From: an uncultured bacterium
GTDB taxonomy: Bacteria; Patescibacteriota; Gracilibacteria; Absconditabacterales; Absconditicoccaceae
Reading direction: 5' to 3'
Assembly: GCA_947169045.1 (NCBI GenBank)
Contig: CAMVOC010000006.1
Location: 1 to 64,000, forward strand
DNA length: 64,000 nt
The notes below the pieces were generated by a model. The model was not told the origin of the DNA. It searched no databases and was given only the letters and a program-made list of their open reading frames with translations. Both the position numbers and the translations under genes were made by a program. This document shows, piece after piece, positions 20,148 through 29,982 of the stretch. Each line of letters begins with the position of its first letter. Position 1 is the first letter of the stretch.

Positions 20148-21140
20148 TTATTTTTCAAAAAAGATAGTATTGAGATATTTTACGTACTGTCTGAGGTTTG
20201 GAGTTCTATTCGTTCCCTCGAAAAAAGGGCTTGAGGAAAGTGGCAAGAGCTGGAACGTAACTTTCCCATTTGCATCTACCAAATATACTCCTCTATGATT
20301 AATTAATCTGATTTGATTGCTTTGCGTCTGCTGTACTTTCCCTGAGTCGAAATACACAGCAGTAATAAAATTCTGAAAATTCAGCAATTGCAAGTTTGCA
20401 CCCAATGATTCAGCTGAAACCCCCGGTACAATTCGTCCCTGCGAAAGGATTCCCAATCCAATTGGTACTTTGTGTCCATAACTTTCTACGTAGTACCTCT
20501 TATTTTGGAATGTAATCTGATTTTTTTCTTTTTTGGTTCCTGTATCTTTTGAGAGATCGGTATGGATTACCTGAGTCCCAAAGGTTTGTCTCGTAAGGTA
20601 CTCTTTTATATTTTGCGAAAATCCCGGATAACGCAACTCTCGCTTAATTTGTCCCTTTTCATCAATATCCAGATAGTGATGCTCTGCAGGAGCGTACTCT
20701 TTTGGCTTTGAAAAATCTGGAACAAAGATCAGCTCAATACCGCGGAAATATCGCCATCCTGTCTCATCGTTATTGATATATACGGAGACATTTAGGGGAA
20801 TTCCAAGGTATACTCTCTCCTCTGGAGTTAACTCTATTTCGATTAACTCTAATCTCTTGATGAGACCTTGAGATGCAACGCTTTGCCCTGACTTTTTGTA
20901 TTCAATCTTTCTGTCAGAATGAGCTATTGTCACCGGTTGTTTTGAGGCTTGATTGAGCTGTTCAAACGTTGGGAGTTTCCTCGTTGTCTTGACTTTCCCG
21001 TCTTTCCCTGTGGTTTCGATTTGCGATTTCAATAAATTAATTTGTAGAGAAATAGCATTCACCTGTTGTTTTAGGGAATCTACGGGGCTAGTTGGTGCTA
21101 CGGTTGGAGTATTTTGCACTTCTCCAGCAGGTGCTGCCAT
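20148..21140 (-). CDS. Unknown protein (330 residues) with Pro/Thr-rich start
   Basis: An uninterrupted frame with no TGA. Residues 1-20 are Pro/Thr/Ala-rich, residues ~20-45 form a short coiled coil, and the rest looks beta-rich with many aromatic residues (WRYFRGIELIFVPDF; RGVYLVDANGKVTFQLLPL). No signal peptide is seen. A peptidoglycan- or cell-wall-type hydrolase fold was considered but no catalytic motif supports it. Leader is U-rich (CTCTTTTTTATCTTCG). It lies upstream of corA on the same strand, 71 bases apart. Confidence 0.65.
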   Translation of the reverse strand: MAAPAGEVQNTPTVAPTSPVDSLKQQVNAISLQINLLKSQIETTGKDGKVKTTRKLPTFEQLNQASKQPVTIAHSDRKIEYKKSGQSVASQGLIKRLELIEIELTPEERVYLGIPLNVSVYINNDETGWRYFRGIELIFVPDFSKPKEYAPAEHHYLDIDEKGQIKRELRYPGFSQNIKEYLTRQTFGTQVIHTDLSKDTGTKKEKNQITFQNKRYYVESYGHKVPIGLGILSQGRIVPGVSAESLGANLQLLNFQNFITAVYFDSGKVQQTQSNQIRLINHRGVYLVDANGKVTFQLLPLSSSPFFEGTNRTPNLRQYVKYLNTIFFEK

Positions 21141-21264
21141 CAGCGTATAACGAAGATAAAAAAGAGTTTACACTCAATAGTTATTTTACTGTTTAAAAGA
21201 AATAAAAACAAAAAAAAGCTGATTTTTCCTTGCTTTTCTCTTGACTTTCTATAAAAATGCTGTT

Positions 21265-22344
21265 ATGTATTTTGCTGTTATCGGAAATCATCCCCACATC
21301 GCCCTCAAAGAGCTTGCACTTGCTGAGGTTTTTCAAATAGAGAAAAGGACAGATCATCTCTTTACTTTTTCCTGTAAGCGTCCAGAAAAGCTTCCTCAGA
21401 TTGCTTCCTTGGTAAAATGGGGAGTCATCGTTGAAGTCTTTAAAGCTGAACGCTATTTTAATGGAAAAAGACTCTTATGAACTGCAGATTCTTCTCTAGG
21501 AATCAATTGGAAGAAAAAATATCATTTCAAGCGTTTTAAGAAAGTCGATCTCTTGCATACCGACCGCGAAATCAAAGAAAAAGGAGTAGAAATCCTTCCT
21601 TTCCCCAGGATGAAAGGCTTCGTCTGAGTCGTCCAAGGATATCAGAATATTCCTCTATATGAATGTATCGATTTTGAAAAGCCTGCTCGTAGTATGCAAG
21701 TTGGTATGATGCCAGCAAAATTGACGCATACGTTGATTAATTTAGCACTCCAAGAGGTCTTTCTGAAAGATGCCAAAGGATGCCCTGTTATTCGAGATCC
21801 TTTTTGTGGGACAGGAACGACCTGATTTTTAGTAAACAGCTTTTGATATGACTTTGTAGGATCAGATCTCAAAATCTGACTAGCAGAAAAGAACGCCCAA
21901 CGGTGGAAGTCGAGACCTGAATTTCACGATCAGCTTTTTGATTTTTTTGAGCAAGATATTTCGAAACCACTGGAAAGAACCACACATACGGAAGCGCTTT
22001 TACAGCGTTCCACTGCTATTGTCACGGAAGGACGGCTTTGACCTGTCATTAAGCAGACTACTACCATTGAGCAACTCCTAGAATATCAACGCTGGGTAAA
22101 GAACCTGTATGTACAATTTCTCCAGACGGTAGCTGATTTCTTCAGATGAAATCACAGTCAACTGCCGGTACTTGTATTTACCATTCCTGTGTATACCACA
22201 CTCAACGCTCAACAACTGACTATCGAAAAAGAAGTAACTGCCCTAGCAACAAAGCTTGGATGGAATGTTGAGGCTTTGGAAGAAGCATATCAAAGAGAAG
22301 GGCAAAAAGTTGCGAGAAAAATTATGATGTTACGCTCTTTGTAA
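21265..22344 (+). CDS. SAM-dependent RNA methyltransferase, Trm-G10/Trm11-like
   Basis: This 359-residue protein has an N-terminal domain of ~150 residues (THUMP-like region) and a class I methyltransferase domain. The SAM loop is DPFCGTGT followed by a TGA-coded Gly (residues ~185-195), then FVGSDLK. The motif IV position reads VTEG-(CGG)-LGP; relatives have TEPYLGP, so CGG again sits on an aromatic site. The family methylates guanine N2 at position 10 of tRNA, though rRNA is possible. Seven or more TGA codons are in frame. ATG 21265 follows TATAAA by nine bases, so the mRNA may be leaderless. Confidence 0.78.
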
Positions 22345-22411
22345 GCGTGTTACTTTGGGCTGTCTCTTTCCTCTTTTGGATCATCTCCTTGTTATTTAGT
22401 CTTTATCCCCC

Positions 22412-23128
22412 ATGTATCTCTTTAGCTTTAAAACGTTTCCTGGATTTACCAAAAACGAGAGTCCTGACAAGACTATTTTTTCCTTTGATAGGATGTTTTA
22501 TTCCTCACAGCATGTAGGGAATCCTGGGGATTTATTGGTTTGTGAAGATGATCTTTTGCTCAACCTCTGAGAGGAAATTTCTTTCCCGGAAATGTATCGT
22601 ATCACCTATCCGTCCTTGCCTATGAAAGTCAGGTATGCGGAGTTTTTCGATCAGCATTTTTTGACTTTTTTACATTGGATGGTGTATGAACGGTACTCTA
22701 GCTACAAAAACGTGATGAAATATTTTGTGAATCTAGAGATTTTGGAACTTCTCAAAAGAGAAGCTAAGCTCCCAAGCGAGAAATCTGGGCATAAAGATGC
22801 ACAAACTCTCGTTATCTTCCCTGATAATTGGACGCGTTTTAATGTACTTCCTCCAGCAACCTTTGAAGAAAAAAATCTGATTTCTCTTGTCAGTACCGAT
22901 ACTCAAAACAAGAAAGATCTTCATCGACGATCCGTGAAAAAGGGGCTTGCCACTACGATTATTGCGACACATTCGGAGGTTTTTCAGCCTTTTTGCAACT
23001 TAAAAAAAATCCTTCTGTATGACCCAGATAAACGATATTATAACAATCAGCAAGATCCTAGGTATACACTCCCCGTTGTCGCGGAGAAAATGGCAGAAAT
23101 TTATGGTGCGGAGCTCGTGATGAAGTAA
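22412..23128 (+). CDS. PriA-like protein lacking helicase core (degenerate)
   Basis: This 238-residue protein resembles parts of primosomal helicase PriA. ATHSEVFQPFCNLKKILL matches PriA's GTRSAxFAPFxNLxLI, followed by YDPD where PriA has its DEEH box and by QQDPRY (PriA: PRY). Upstream, CGA CGA at 22924-22929 precede VKKG, where PriA has W-x5-G. No Walker A motif is present and the C-terminal zinc and helicase domain II are absent, so it cannot be a working helicase. It may have kept a DNA-end or fork-binding role. One TGA (22568-22570) is Gly. It lies between the methyltransferase and mltG. Confidence 0.55.
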
Positions 23129-23149
23129 GAGGCAACGTTTTAATGCTAT

Positions 23150-23177
23150 ATTATACTCGAAAATTTAAAAAAGTCAA
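23150..23177 (-). promoter_or_regulatory. Orphan consensus promoter, antisense to the PriA-like gene
   Basis: On the minus strand TTGACT (23177-23172), 16 bases, TATAAT (23155-23150). It points into the 3' end of the plus-strand gene ending at 23128. Its sequence nearly repeats that at 17473-17500. Confidence 0.45.
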
Positions 23178-23260
23178 TAGATTTTTTCCGCTTGAAAATC
23201 AGGAAAATATAGTTAGACTTTTGATTATCTGTTTTTAGGCTTTGTTTTGTAGATTTTTCC

Positions 23261-24310
23261 ATGGTTACTCATCATCTCCCTCGTAAAAAGAGGAACAACC
23301 GTTGAAAGAATTTCTGATTTTTCTTTCTGCTTTTGATTATTTTTGCCTGTATTGGATGGAAGATATTCTGACCTGAAGATCCAGTTTTCATCGAAGAAAC
23401 TACCATCGTCATCACGAAAGGAGATACATTGGCAAAGACATATCAATCACTTCCAAGTAATCAGCAATTAGCTCTCAAATTGTACGCTAAGTCCCATGAA
23501 TTGCCTATTATTCAGGAAGGAACGTATCTTTTTAGCGGAACTTATACTCCTGAAGCGTTTTTTGCCCATATTGCGAAAGGACCTGAAAGAAGCTATCTGA
23601 AATATCGCATTTTGGAAGGGCGATCCATTTATGATATTGATGCAGATTTGGCTGCTAGAGGATATATTCAGGAGGGTGAATATATTAATTATGTTACCAA
23701 CCCTGATAAAATCGCGGAACTCTCCACGAGATATGATTTTTTTGATGCAACGCTCACTTCGCTAGAGGGATTTCTTTATCCTGATACGTATCATCTAGAC
23801 GACTGGGATAACCTCGTTCGTCAGCTGGTTTCCATCCAGCTCAATACGTTCAAAGATCGCGTACGAGCTCCTTACGCTAATGATTTTTATACGCAAGGTA
23901 GCGCACATGGATTAAGCGTTTATCAACTGGTAACGCTTGCCTCTATCGTCGAAAAAGAGGAAAAAAATGCTGACAATAAACCTTTGGTTGCTTCTGTATT
24001 TTTCAATAGACGAGATAGGAATATGTCCTTTGGTGCGGATATTACCCTTTGTTATTATTTTCAGAAACCGTATGCTGAATGCACTGCTTCCGTGATTAGC
24101 AAACATATCAAAGATACTAATAATCCTTATAATACCCGTCAAGTTGCAGGTTTTCCTCCCACTCCGATTGGAAATCCAAGCGTTGAAACGATTAAAGCGG
24201 TTCTTTTCCCTCGTCAGACTTCTTATCTGTTTTATCTGCATGGAAAGGACGGTCAAATCTATCCCGCAACTACCAATGCGGAACATGAAGCGAATAAACA
24301 ATATTTGTAG
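23261..24310 (+). CDS. mltG: MltG, endolytic murein transglycosylase
   Basis: This is a 349-residue protein with a basic N-terminus, a membrane helix (residues ~18-38) and the YceG/MltG domain. Visible motifs are ILEG-(CGA)-SIYDI near residue 120 (family: PEGWt), EGFLYPDTY, LASIVEKE with the catalytic Glu, NPYNTR and PPTPIGNPS. It cuts nascent peptidoglycan strands and sets glycan length. CGA at 23621-23623 sits on the conserved Trp of EGW. Three TGA codons near the N-terminus encode Gly; without them the anchor is lost. It ends four bases from the convergent pyrG stop. Confidence 0.93.
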
Positions 24311-24313
24311 TCT

Positions 24314-25915
24314 TTAGATTCTCGCCATTGCTCTTACGAGCCCTACAAAGAGAGGATGCGGAGCTAGTGGACGAGATTTCAGCTCTGGATGTGCCTGCGT
24401 TGCAACCATAAAAGGATGGTCACGTAGCTCGACCATTTCAACTAATTCTCCATCTAAACTGGTTCCTGAAATATGGAATCAGCTTTTTTCAAACTCTTTT
24501 CTAAATTCGTTATTAAATTCGTATCTGTGGCGATGTCTTTCTGCAATTTGTGGCTTACCGTACAAACGGAAAATGAGGCTTTCTGGGTCGAGTTTGCAGT
24601 CATAGCTTCCGAGTCTCATCGTTCCTCCTTTGGTGTGGATTCCTTTTTGATGTTCCATCAAGTGAATTACGTTATGTTGCCCCTCTGGAGCAAACTCTTC
24701 GCTATTAGCATCTGGATATCCCAGTACATTTCTAGCAAATTCTATCGCCATAATTTGAGATCCCAGACAAATCCCTAGGTATGGTACTTTATTTTTCCTT
24801 GCATATTGAGCAGCACGGATCATTCCTTCGATTCCACGATTTCCAAATCCTCAAGGAATGACAATTCCGTCGTAGTGTGAGAGGATTTCATCTGCAGAAC
24901 CCTGTTCCAATTTTTCAGCATCGAGAAAAGAAATCTGAACATTGATATGGTTTCGATATCCCGCAACTTTTAGCCCTTCATTCAGGGAATAATATGCATC
25001 TTCGAGAGCGGTATATTTTCCCACCATTGCAATTTTTTTCACTTCTGTTGCATTTTCGATATGTTGGATGAGATTCTCTCGTTGAGAAAGGTCGAATGAG
25101 ATTTCTCCTGTCGTCTGTAATTCTAATTTTTCTGTGATTACTTCGCCTATTCCATAGTTATAATATTTTACTGGAACTTGATAAATGGATTTTACGGTTT
25201 CTGAAGGGATGATGCATCTTTTCTCGATTCCCGTCATAATCGAAAGTTTAGAAATCAGCTTTTCATCTACTCTTTTATCACTTCTTACCACGAGGATATC
25301 TGGTTCTATCCCTCTAGCTCTCAAGTCACGTACTGAATTTTGAGCTGGTTTTGTCTTGAGTTCATCACTCGCTCCAAGATATGGCAAATATACTAGGTGC
25401 ACAAACAGAATATTCCCTGCTCCTAATTCATGTCTCAGCTGACGCATTGATTCAATCAAATATTCGCTTTCCATATCCCCCACGGTTCCTCCTATTTCCA
25501 CCAAGGAAATATCTGCTCCTGCGGTAAAAAATCAGCTTTTTATTTTCTCTTTGACGACACTAGCAACATGCGAGGTCACTTGTACCGTTTGTCAGAGATA
25601 CTCCCCTTTTCTTTCTCTCTCGAAAATTTCTTGGTAGATTTTCCCCGTCGTCCGTGAGGAATTACTATTTAAACTGGTATCAATATATCTTTCATAATGT
25701 CCAATATCCAGATCGGTTTCTGCACCGTCATCAGTAACAAAAACTTCTCCGTGTTCCAGCGGATTCATTGTCCCTGGGTCAATATTCAGATATCCATCGA
25801 ATTTCTGCATAAAGACCTTGTAACCGGCGGATTTAAGGATAGCTCCGATGCTTGCTCCTGTAATTCCTTTACCGATACCGGAAAGCACACCTCAGGTGAC
25901 ACAGATGAGTTTCAT
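24314..25915 (-). CDS. pyrG: CTP synthase
   Basis: This 533-residue enzyme makes CTP from UTP, ATP and glutamine. The N-terminal synthetase domain starts MKLICVTGG with the loop SGIGKGIT; the C-terminal glutaminase has [15 protein letters not shown], the catalytic Cys in LGICLGSQ and the His-Glu pair in AHPELKSRP. At least six glycines are TGA, including those of VTGG, IPGGFG and EYLGQT, so the standard code would split it into four. CGG at 25644-25646 replaces the Phe/Val before TTGKIY. The conserved Arg of GGFGNRG is CGT. Length and order match the family. Confidence 0.97.
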
Positions 25916-26000
25916 GTTCTTATTTTTCAAGTGGGTAAAACTGTTTCTATTCGTTTTGTAGCTATTTTCAAGAGGTATTTTTTTGGGGAGTTAATGATTT

Positions 26001-26031
26001 ATTATAGTTAAACGCATTGAATCGTTTTCAA
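26001..26031 (-). promoter_or_regulatory. Possible pyrG promoter
   Basis: TATAAT (26006-26001) with TTGAAA (26031-26026) 19 bases upstream on the minus strand, about 86 bases before the pyrG ATG. The spacing is long, so confidence is modest. The 25916-26138 interval holds no other gene; a GGGC-GTC-GCCC hairpin lies near 26076-26086. Confidence 0.4.
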
Positions 26032-26138
26032 TATTGAGTTCACACTCTCATCCAATTTTATTTAATCGTCAATTGGGCGTCGCCCCGTCGTACTGGCACA
26101 AAATAAAGTTCCCTTATTTTAGCGCATTAGTCTGATGT

Positions 26139-27137
26139 CTATTCCCATTCACTGTCCGTCATAGAAAACGAAATTTTTTGTTCACGAGTATTTATCGTTG
26201 TTTTTATTCATAAAGGAATTGTCATCATCGGTTCTGTATGTCAAAAATCCGTGTTTAACACCAGCGGAATATCATCTCCAATGTAATTCTTCATGACTTC
26301 AGATAAGTAGTCAAAGCGAAGTTTAGAAGATTTCTCAAACCTCCCAAAAATTACAGCTTTAGCCGTAGTAAAAAGTCATACTTGATTAAATTGTTCTAGA
26401 TATCTAATAATTCGTCCTTCAGTTAAATCTCAACATTCCTCCAAAAAAAGTATTGAGTTCTTAGGGATTTTGATGTATTCACTACCTAAAAGTAAAGCAA
26501 GAGTCGAGATATTTCATCAAAATGAGATTCAAGAAGCCTCTCAAGCATTAACAACTAGCCATCAATCATTATTAATTTTCTCTCTAGTATCATGGTTTGA
26601 ATCCAATCGCCGAGCTCATTGAGTCCATATCTTTGACGCTCATATACTTATCTCTTTTTTCCCAAGCATCATCATATCCTCAAAGCTCCCTAGAGTATAT
26701 TTATCTGGGAAGTAATGTCACAATTGTGTTCCCCCTGGTCATAATAACGTAGTAATTCACGTTTTAGATAAAATAGCGATATCTAACGCAGTTATATCGC
26801 TATATCACATTAAAAACTTTGGATGAGCTTGAATATAATCAAAATCAAGATAAGGTAATACTTGATTAGCGGTAAATCATCAAAATATAGGAATTATAGC
26901 TTTAATTCTTGGATTTTTAAAAGCTTCCATCATATCATCAGCGCGCTCTTTTGGAGTTCATCCACTTCAAAAAAAGTCTTTTCTACACGCCTTTCAATAA
27001 ACTACATTAACTCCAAAACTTCAAAAATAATTTTCGATATTTTTAAGAATGTCTTCTCCCACTACATTCATTGATCATGATGGAGCTAATATAGCAACCG
27101 AATCTCCAGCTTTTAAAGGTTCAGGGATTATTGTCAT
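26139..27137 (-). CDS. S66-family LD-carboxypeptidase / MccF-like, very rich in TGA
   Basis: This 332-residue serine peptidase contains about 22 in-frame TGA codons, so a standard gene caller sees nothing here. It starts MTIIPEPLKAGDSVAILAPSG. Family motifs in order: PYLDFDYI, GYSDIT with the nucleophile Ser, GGNISTLALLLGSEYI, LFLEECG with the acidic residue, IFGRF, and the C-terminal GHTEPMMTIPLG with the catalytic His. S66 enzymes trim the last D-amino acid from muropeptides or cleave microcin-type adducts. CGG CGA at 26607-26612 matches the aromatic WY pair before LD in MccF-like proteins. It ends in TAG. Spacing and a promoter at 27299-27326 suggest a single-gene unit. Confidence 0.9.
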
Positions 27138-27146
27138 AATCAATAT

Positions 27147-27194
27147 TTATTTAGTTAAATAAAGTTCTGGTTTGCGATTAGGGTAATTTTTCAT
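27147..27194 (-). other. Possible 15-codon leader ORF before the S66 gene
   Basis: ATG 27194 to TAA 27147, 15 residues (MKNYPNRKPELYLTK), ends nine bases before the S66 start. It lies in a 160-base leader between the promoter and the gene. It could be a leader peptide or chance. Confidence 0.25.
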
Positions 27195-27298
27195 AGGATT
27201 AAACTTTTTATTATGCGTTATTCAGATTGTCTTCTCGGTTCCTCTTACCATATTTTCGCTAGGTCTTTACATAATAAATTGAAGCTGTAGCTTAATCG

Positions 27299-27326
27299 CA
27301 TATATTTTTTTAATATAAAAAATCAA
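27299..27326 (-). promoter_or_regulatory. Promoter of the S66 peptidase gene
   Basis: TTGATT (27326-27321), 16 bases, TATATG (27304-27299) on the minus strand. It leaves a long leader of about 160 bases, unlike other genes here. Confidence 0.5.
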
Positions 27327-27375
27327 GAGATTCCTAATTTTGGGAGATATGAATCATTGAGTCATATATTATCTA

Positions 27376-27500
27376 GTTCCGCGAAGCAGGGTAAGCCCAA
27401 ATCCCCTCGGCTTCGCCGTATCCCCTTTGCAAAAGGGGAAAAATAAGATTATTAAGAACCTCCACCACTCATCAAATCTCCCGCAGAGCGGGGTAAACAG
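27376..27500. repeat. Cluster of hairpins with a 16-bp direct repeat (REP/MITE-like)
   Basis: Two copies of a 16-mer lie at 27379-27394 (CCGCGAAGCAGGGTAA) and 27481-27496 (CCGCAGAGCGGGGTAA), identical at 13 positions. Between and around them are hairpins: CGGC-TTC-GCCG at 27408-27418, CCCCTTT-GCA-AAAGGGG at 27422-27438 and CCCGC-AGA-GCGGG at 27480-27492. The block is GC-richer than its surroundings. No credible gene lies between 27138 and 27559. Confidence 0.5.
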
Positions 27501-27508
27501 GATAGAAA

Positions 27509-27532
27509 AAACCCTGACGGTAGTCAGGGTTT
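27509..27532 (-). terminator. Rho-independent terminator after rpsI
   Basis: A perfect 10-bp stem, AAACCCTGAC / GTCAGGGTTT, with a four-base loop, followed on the minus strand by a T-run (27508-27505). It lies 28 bases after the rpsI stop. Confidence 0.85.
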
Positions 27533-27559
27533 CCTTGGAATATCTTGTGCGTACAATAT

Positions 27560-27982
27560 TTACCTCTTTGACCAAGTTGGAGCCTTTCTCGCTTTTTTGA
27601 GACCAGGCTTTTTCCTCTCTTTGATCCTTGGATCTCTCTTGAGTAATCCATATGGTTTTAAGGTTGGTCTAAGATCACTATTTCGATCAATCAATGCACG
27701 TGCGAACGCTAATTTAATTGCGTCTGCGTGTCCTGCAATTCCTCCTCCTGTAATACGGATTTGTGCATCAAATTTTTTGAATGCATCGTTTGCAATCACG
27801 TCAAAAGGACTCATTGCGTTTTTGTAGAGGTATTCGTTTCCTCCGAAGTATTCTTTGAGTGGTGTTTCTTTCCCTGAAGAAGTTTTTACCATAAATACCC
27901 CACTTCCCTTGGAATACAGCTTAACCACTGCTGTGGTAGACTTTCTTCTACCGATCGCGTAATTGTAGTCGTTCGTTGCCAT
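27560..27982 (-). CDS. rpsI: Ribosomal protein uS9
   Basis: A 140-residue protein with YAIGRRKSTTAVVKLY at the start, GGGIAGHADAIKLAFARAL in the middle and the C-terminal KKPGLKKARKAPTWSKR. The position between ALID and NSDLR is CGA, where E. coli S9 has Tyr (ALMEYDESLR), in line with CGA=Trp. No TGA codons. Its ATG overlaps the rplM stop (TAATG), so the two are coupled. It belongs to the 30S subunit and its tail reaches the P-site tRNA. Confidence 0.97.
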   Translation of the reverse strand: MATNDYNYAIGRRKSTTAVVKLYSKGSGVFMVKTSSGKETPLKEYFGGNEYLYKNAMSPFDVIANDAFKKFDAQIRITGGGIAGHADAIKLAFARALIDRNSDLRPTLKPYGLLKRDPRIKERKKPGLKKARKAPTWSKR

Positions 27983-28440
27983 TATTTATACAGGGGTAAA
28001 GGGTTAAAATGATCGTATTTTGTCGTAGTTCCTTTGATCAGCTTTAATCTCTTCATCCTCGCTTCACGAAGTTTATTTTTTGCTAACATTCAGCGAACTG
28101 CATATCGAAGCGCTTTAGAAGGATCTTTTCTTAGCAATTCTCCGAGGGTGATACTTTTTAGATTTCCCTTGTATCCACTGTAAGAATAGTACACTTTGTC
28201 GTGTAGTTTCTTTCCTGTTACGGAGATTTTATCCACATTTTCTACGATAACAAAGCTTCCTGCATCTCGGAAATCTGAATAATACGATTTGTCTTTCCCG
28301 GCTAACTTTTTAGCCACATCTACAGCAAGTCTTCCAAGTGTTAGCCCTGTCGCATCCACTTTGTACCACTTCCTGTTTTTTTCCTGATCCGTCTGTTTGA
28401 TCCAGAGGGTTTTATTCAGGTCTTTTTGAGTGAATTCCAT
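27982..28440 (-). CDS. rplM: Ribosomal protein uL13
   Basis: A 152-residue protein with WYKVDATGLTLGRLA near residues 25-39, the central YYSYSGYKGN and the C-terminal AVRGMLAKNKL. The Gly of AVRGML is TGA (28090-28092); a stop there would remove the last 35 residues. It has the promoter at 28473-28500 and a leader rich in U (TTATTTATTTTCTTTTATTTG). The rplM-rpsI pair is a standard operon. Confidence 0.97.
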
Positions 28441-28472
28441 ACAAATAAAAGAAAATAAATAAATCTGACTTC

Positions 28473-28500
28473 ACTATAAAAATTTGCTATAAAAAATCAA
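28473..28500 (-). promoter_or_regulatory. Promoter of rplM-rpsI
   Basis: TTGATT (28500-28495), 16 bases, TATAGT (28478-28473) on the minus strand, leaving a leader of about 26 bases. Confidence 0.65.
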
Positions 28501-28553
28501 GAGAAAATCTAGCAAAACTCACGGTCACTTTTTTGGATAGGTTGTTTTACTAG

Positions 28554-29957
28554 TTAGCTATTGGGATTTTCTCCCACTAATTTAAATTCTCCAGCTCCGA
28601 CGATTTGAATTGGGAGTATTGTACCTGGAAGGATGGTAGTTTCTGCGGGATTTGAAGAGGCCGGGATGATCATTTGTTTCATATTGTCAATGTATCCCGT
28701 GAGAGAGCCATCTGCCCCGATTTCATTGATAAGAACTTTCCTGGTGCGTCAGATTTCTTTCTGATTATTTTCTCTACTGATTTGTTTCAAGAGCTCGTTC
28801 ATCTTATTTCGTCTTGCGTGTTTTACTTTGTAAGGAATGTCGTCTGGATACTGTTTTGTGGCGAACGTTCCTGGACGTGGAGAGTAAATCCCCATATAAA
28901 TCATATCAAATCTTCCATATTCTACCAATTGTAAGCTTTTTTCAAAGTCCTCCTCCGTCTCTCCAGGGAATCCTAAAATCATGTCCGTCGTAATCGAAAT
29001 TTCTCTCTTTAATCCTCTGATTTTATCAATAAACGTGTAGCAATCCTGTGCAGAATATCCACGAAACATCTTTTTTAGAACAGCAGAAGAACCTGATTGA
29101 AACGGGATATGGATATGAGGACACAGTTTTTCCTCTTGTTCATGCAGAGCTAGTAATTCAGGACTATAAAATGTCGGATATGGCGAAGTATAACGGAGTC
29201 GTTCTAGTCCTTCTAATTTTAAGATTTCTTGTACAATTGTGACGAAATCTGGGTGTTTATTCACGATTTGTCCTAGAAGAGTGATTTCTTTCGCTCCGTT
29301 TGCTAGGTATTGTTTAGCTTCTGCGATGATATTTTCTACAGAGAAATATCTTTCTCTCCCGCGAGCATATGGTACAATACAGTACGCACAAAATTGGTTA
29401 CATCAGGTAGAAATTGGTACATACGCAGAAGTAGCATGTTTGTTCATGCTGGCGTTTTCGTTGGGAATAATTTTTTCGTATTCGTCGACGAGTTCGTTGG
29501 GATAGTTCAGATTTTTATATCCTATTTTTTCGAGGATGAGCGGCAGTTTCCCCACGTCATCAATACGAAAAAAGAGCTCTAAATTAGGATATGTCTGATG
29601 TAGCGTATGTCGGAGCGGATTAAAATCCTCGTTGATGTACCATTGTTGCCCTGTTGCGTGAGTTCTATTTTCTTTAGTTCAAGAGAATTCTGCTTTAGAA
29701 GCCGATTTTTTTAAATTATGATTCACCATACAACCTGTAATTCGGATTTTTTGATGAGCAGGAATATTTTTGAGGGCTCCTGTAATTTTATCTTCAGATT
29801 TTTGGCGTACCGAGCAAGTATCAAAAATGAGAATATCAGCGTTTTCTTCCTTTTCAGAATAAGAAAAACCACAGTTGAGAAGCACTGCTTTAATCCTCGC
29901 AGAATCGGCATAATTCATTTGGCAGCCGAGCGTGATAATATGGAAAGAGGTCGTAAT
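28554..29957 (-). CDS. miaB: MiaB, tRNA-2-methylthio-N6-isopentenyladenosine synthase
   Basis: This is a 467-residue radical SAM methylthiotransferase. The N-terminal MTTase domain has Cys at residues 12 (LGCQMN), ~46 (DTCSVRQ) and ~74 (TGCMVN). The radical SAM CxxxCxxC reads TGCNQFCAYC with a TGA-coded Gly, and a C-terminal TRAM domain (residues ~400-460) ends the protein. It adds methylthio to i6A37 of tRNA, the product of MiaA, also in this window. No ATG, GTG or TTG lies in frame upstream of the first Cys before a stop; ATT at 29957-29955 puts that Cys at residue 12, as in E. coli MiaB. I therefore propose an ATT start. Confidence 0.9.
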
Positions 29958-29982
29958 CGTACTTTATTACTTTACTAAAAAA

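Noticed and set aside
24473-24778. 101-residue plus-strand frame inside pyrG
   Set aside because: It is antisense to the conserved glutaminase domain of CTP synthase.
27376-27500. CRISPR array
   Set aside because: Only two imperfect 16-mer copies with unequal content between them and no cas genes.
27369-27575. 68-residue minus-strand frame downstream of rpsI
   Set aside because: It runs through the terminator hairpin and the repeat cluster, with no start signal.
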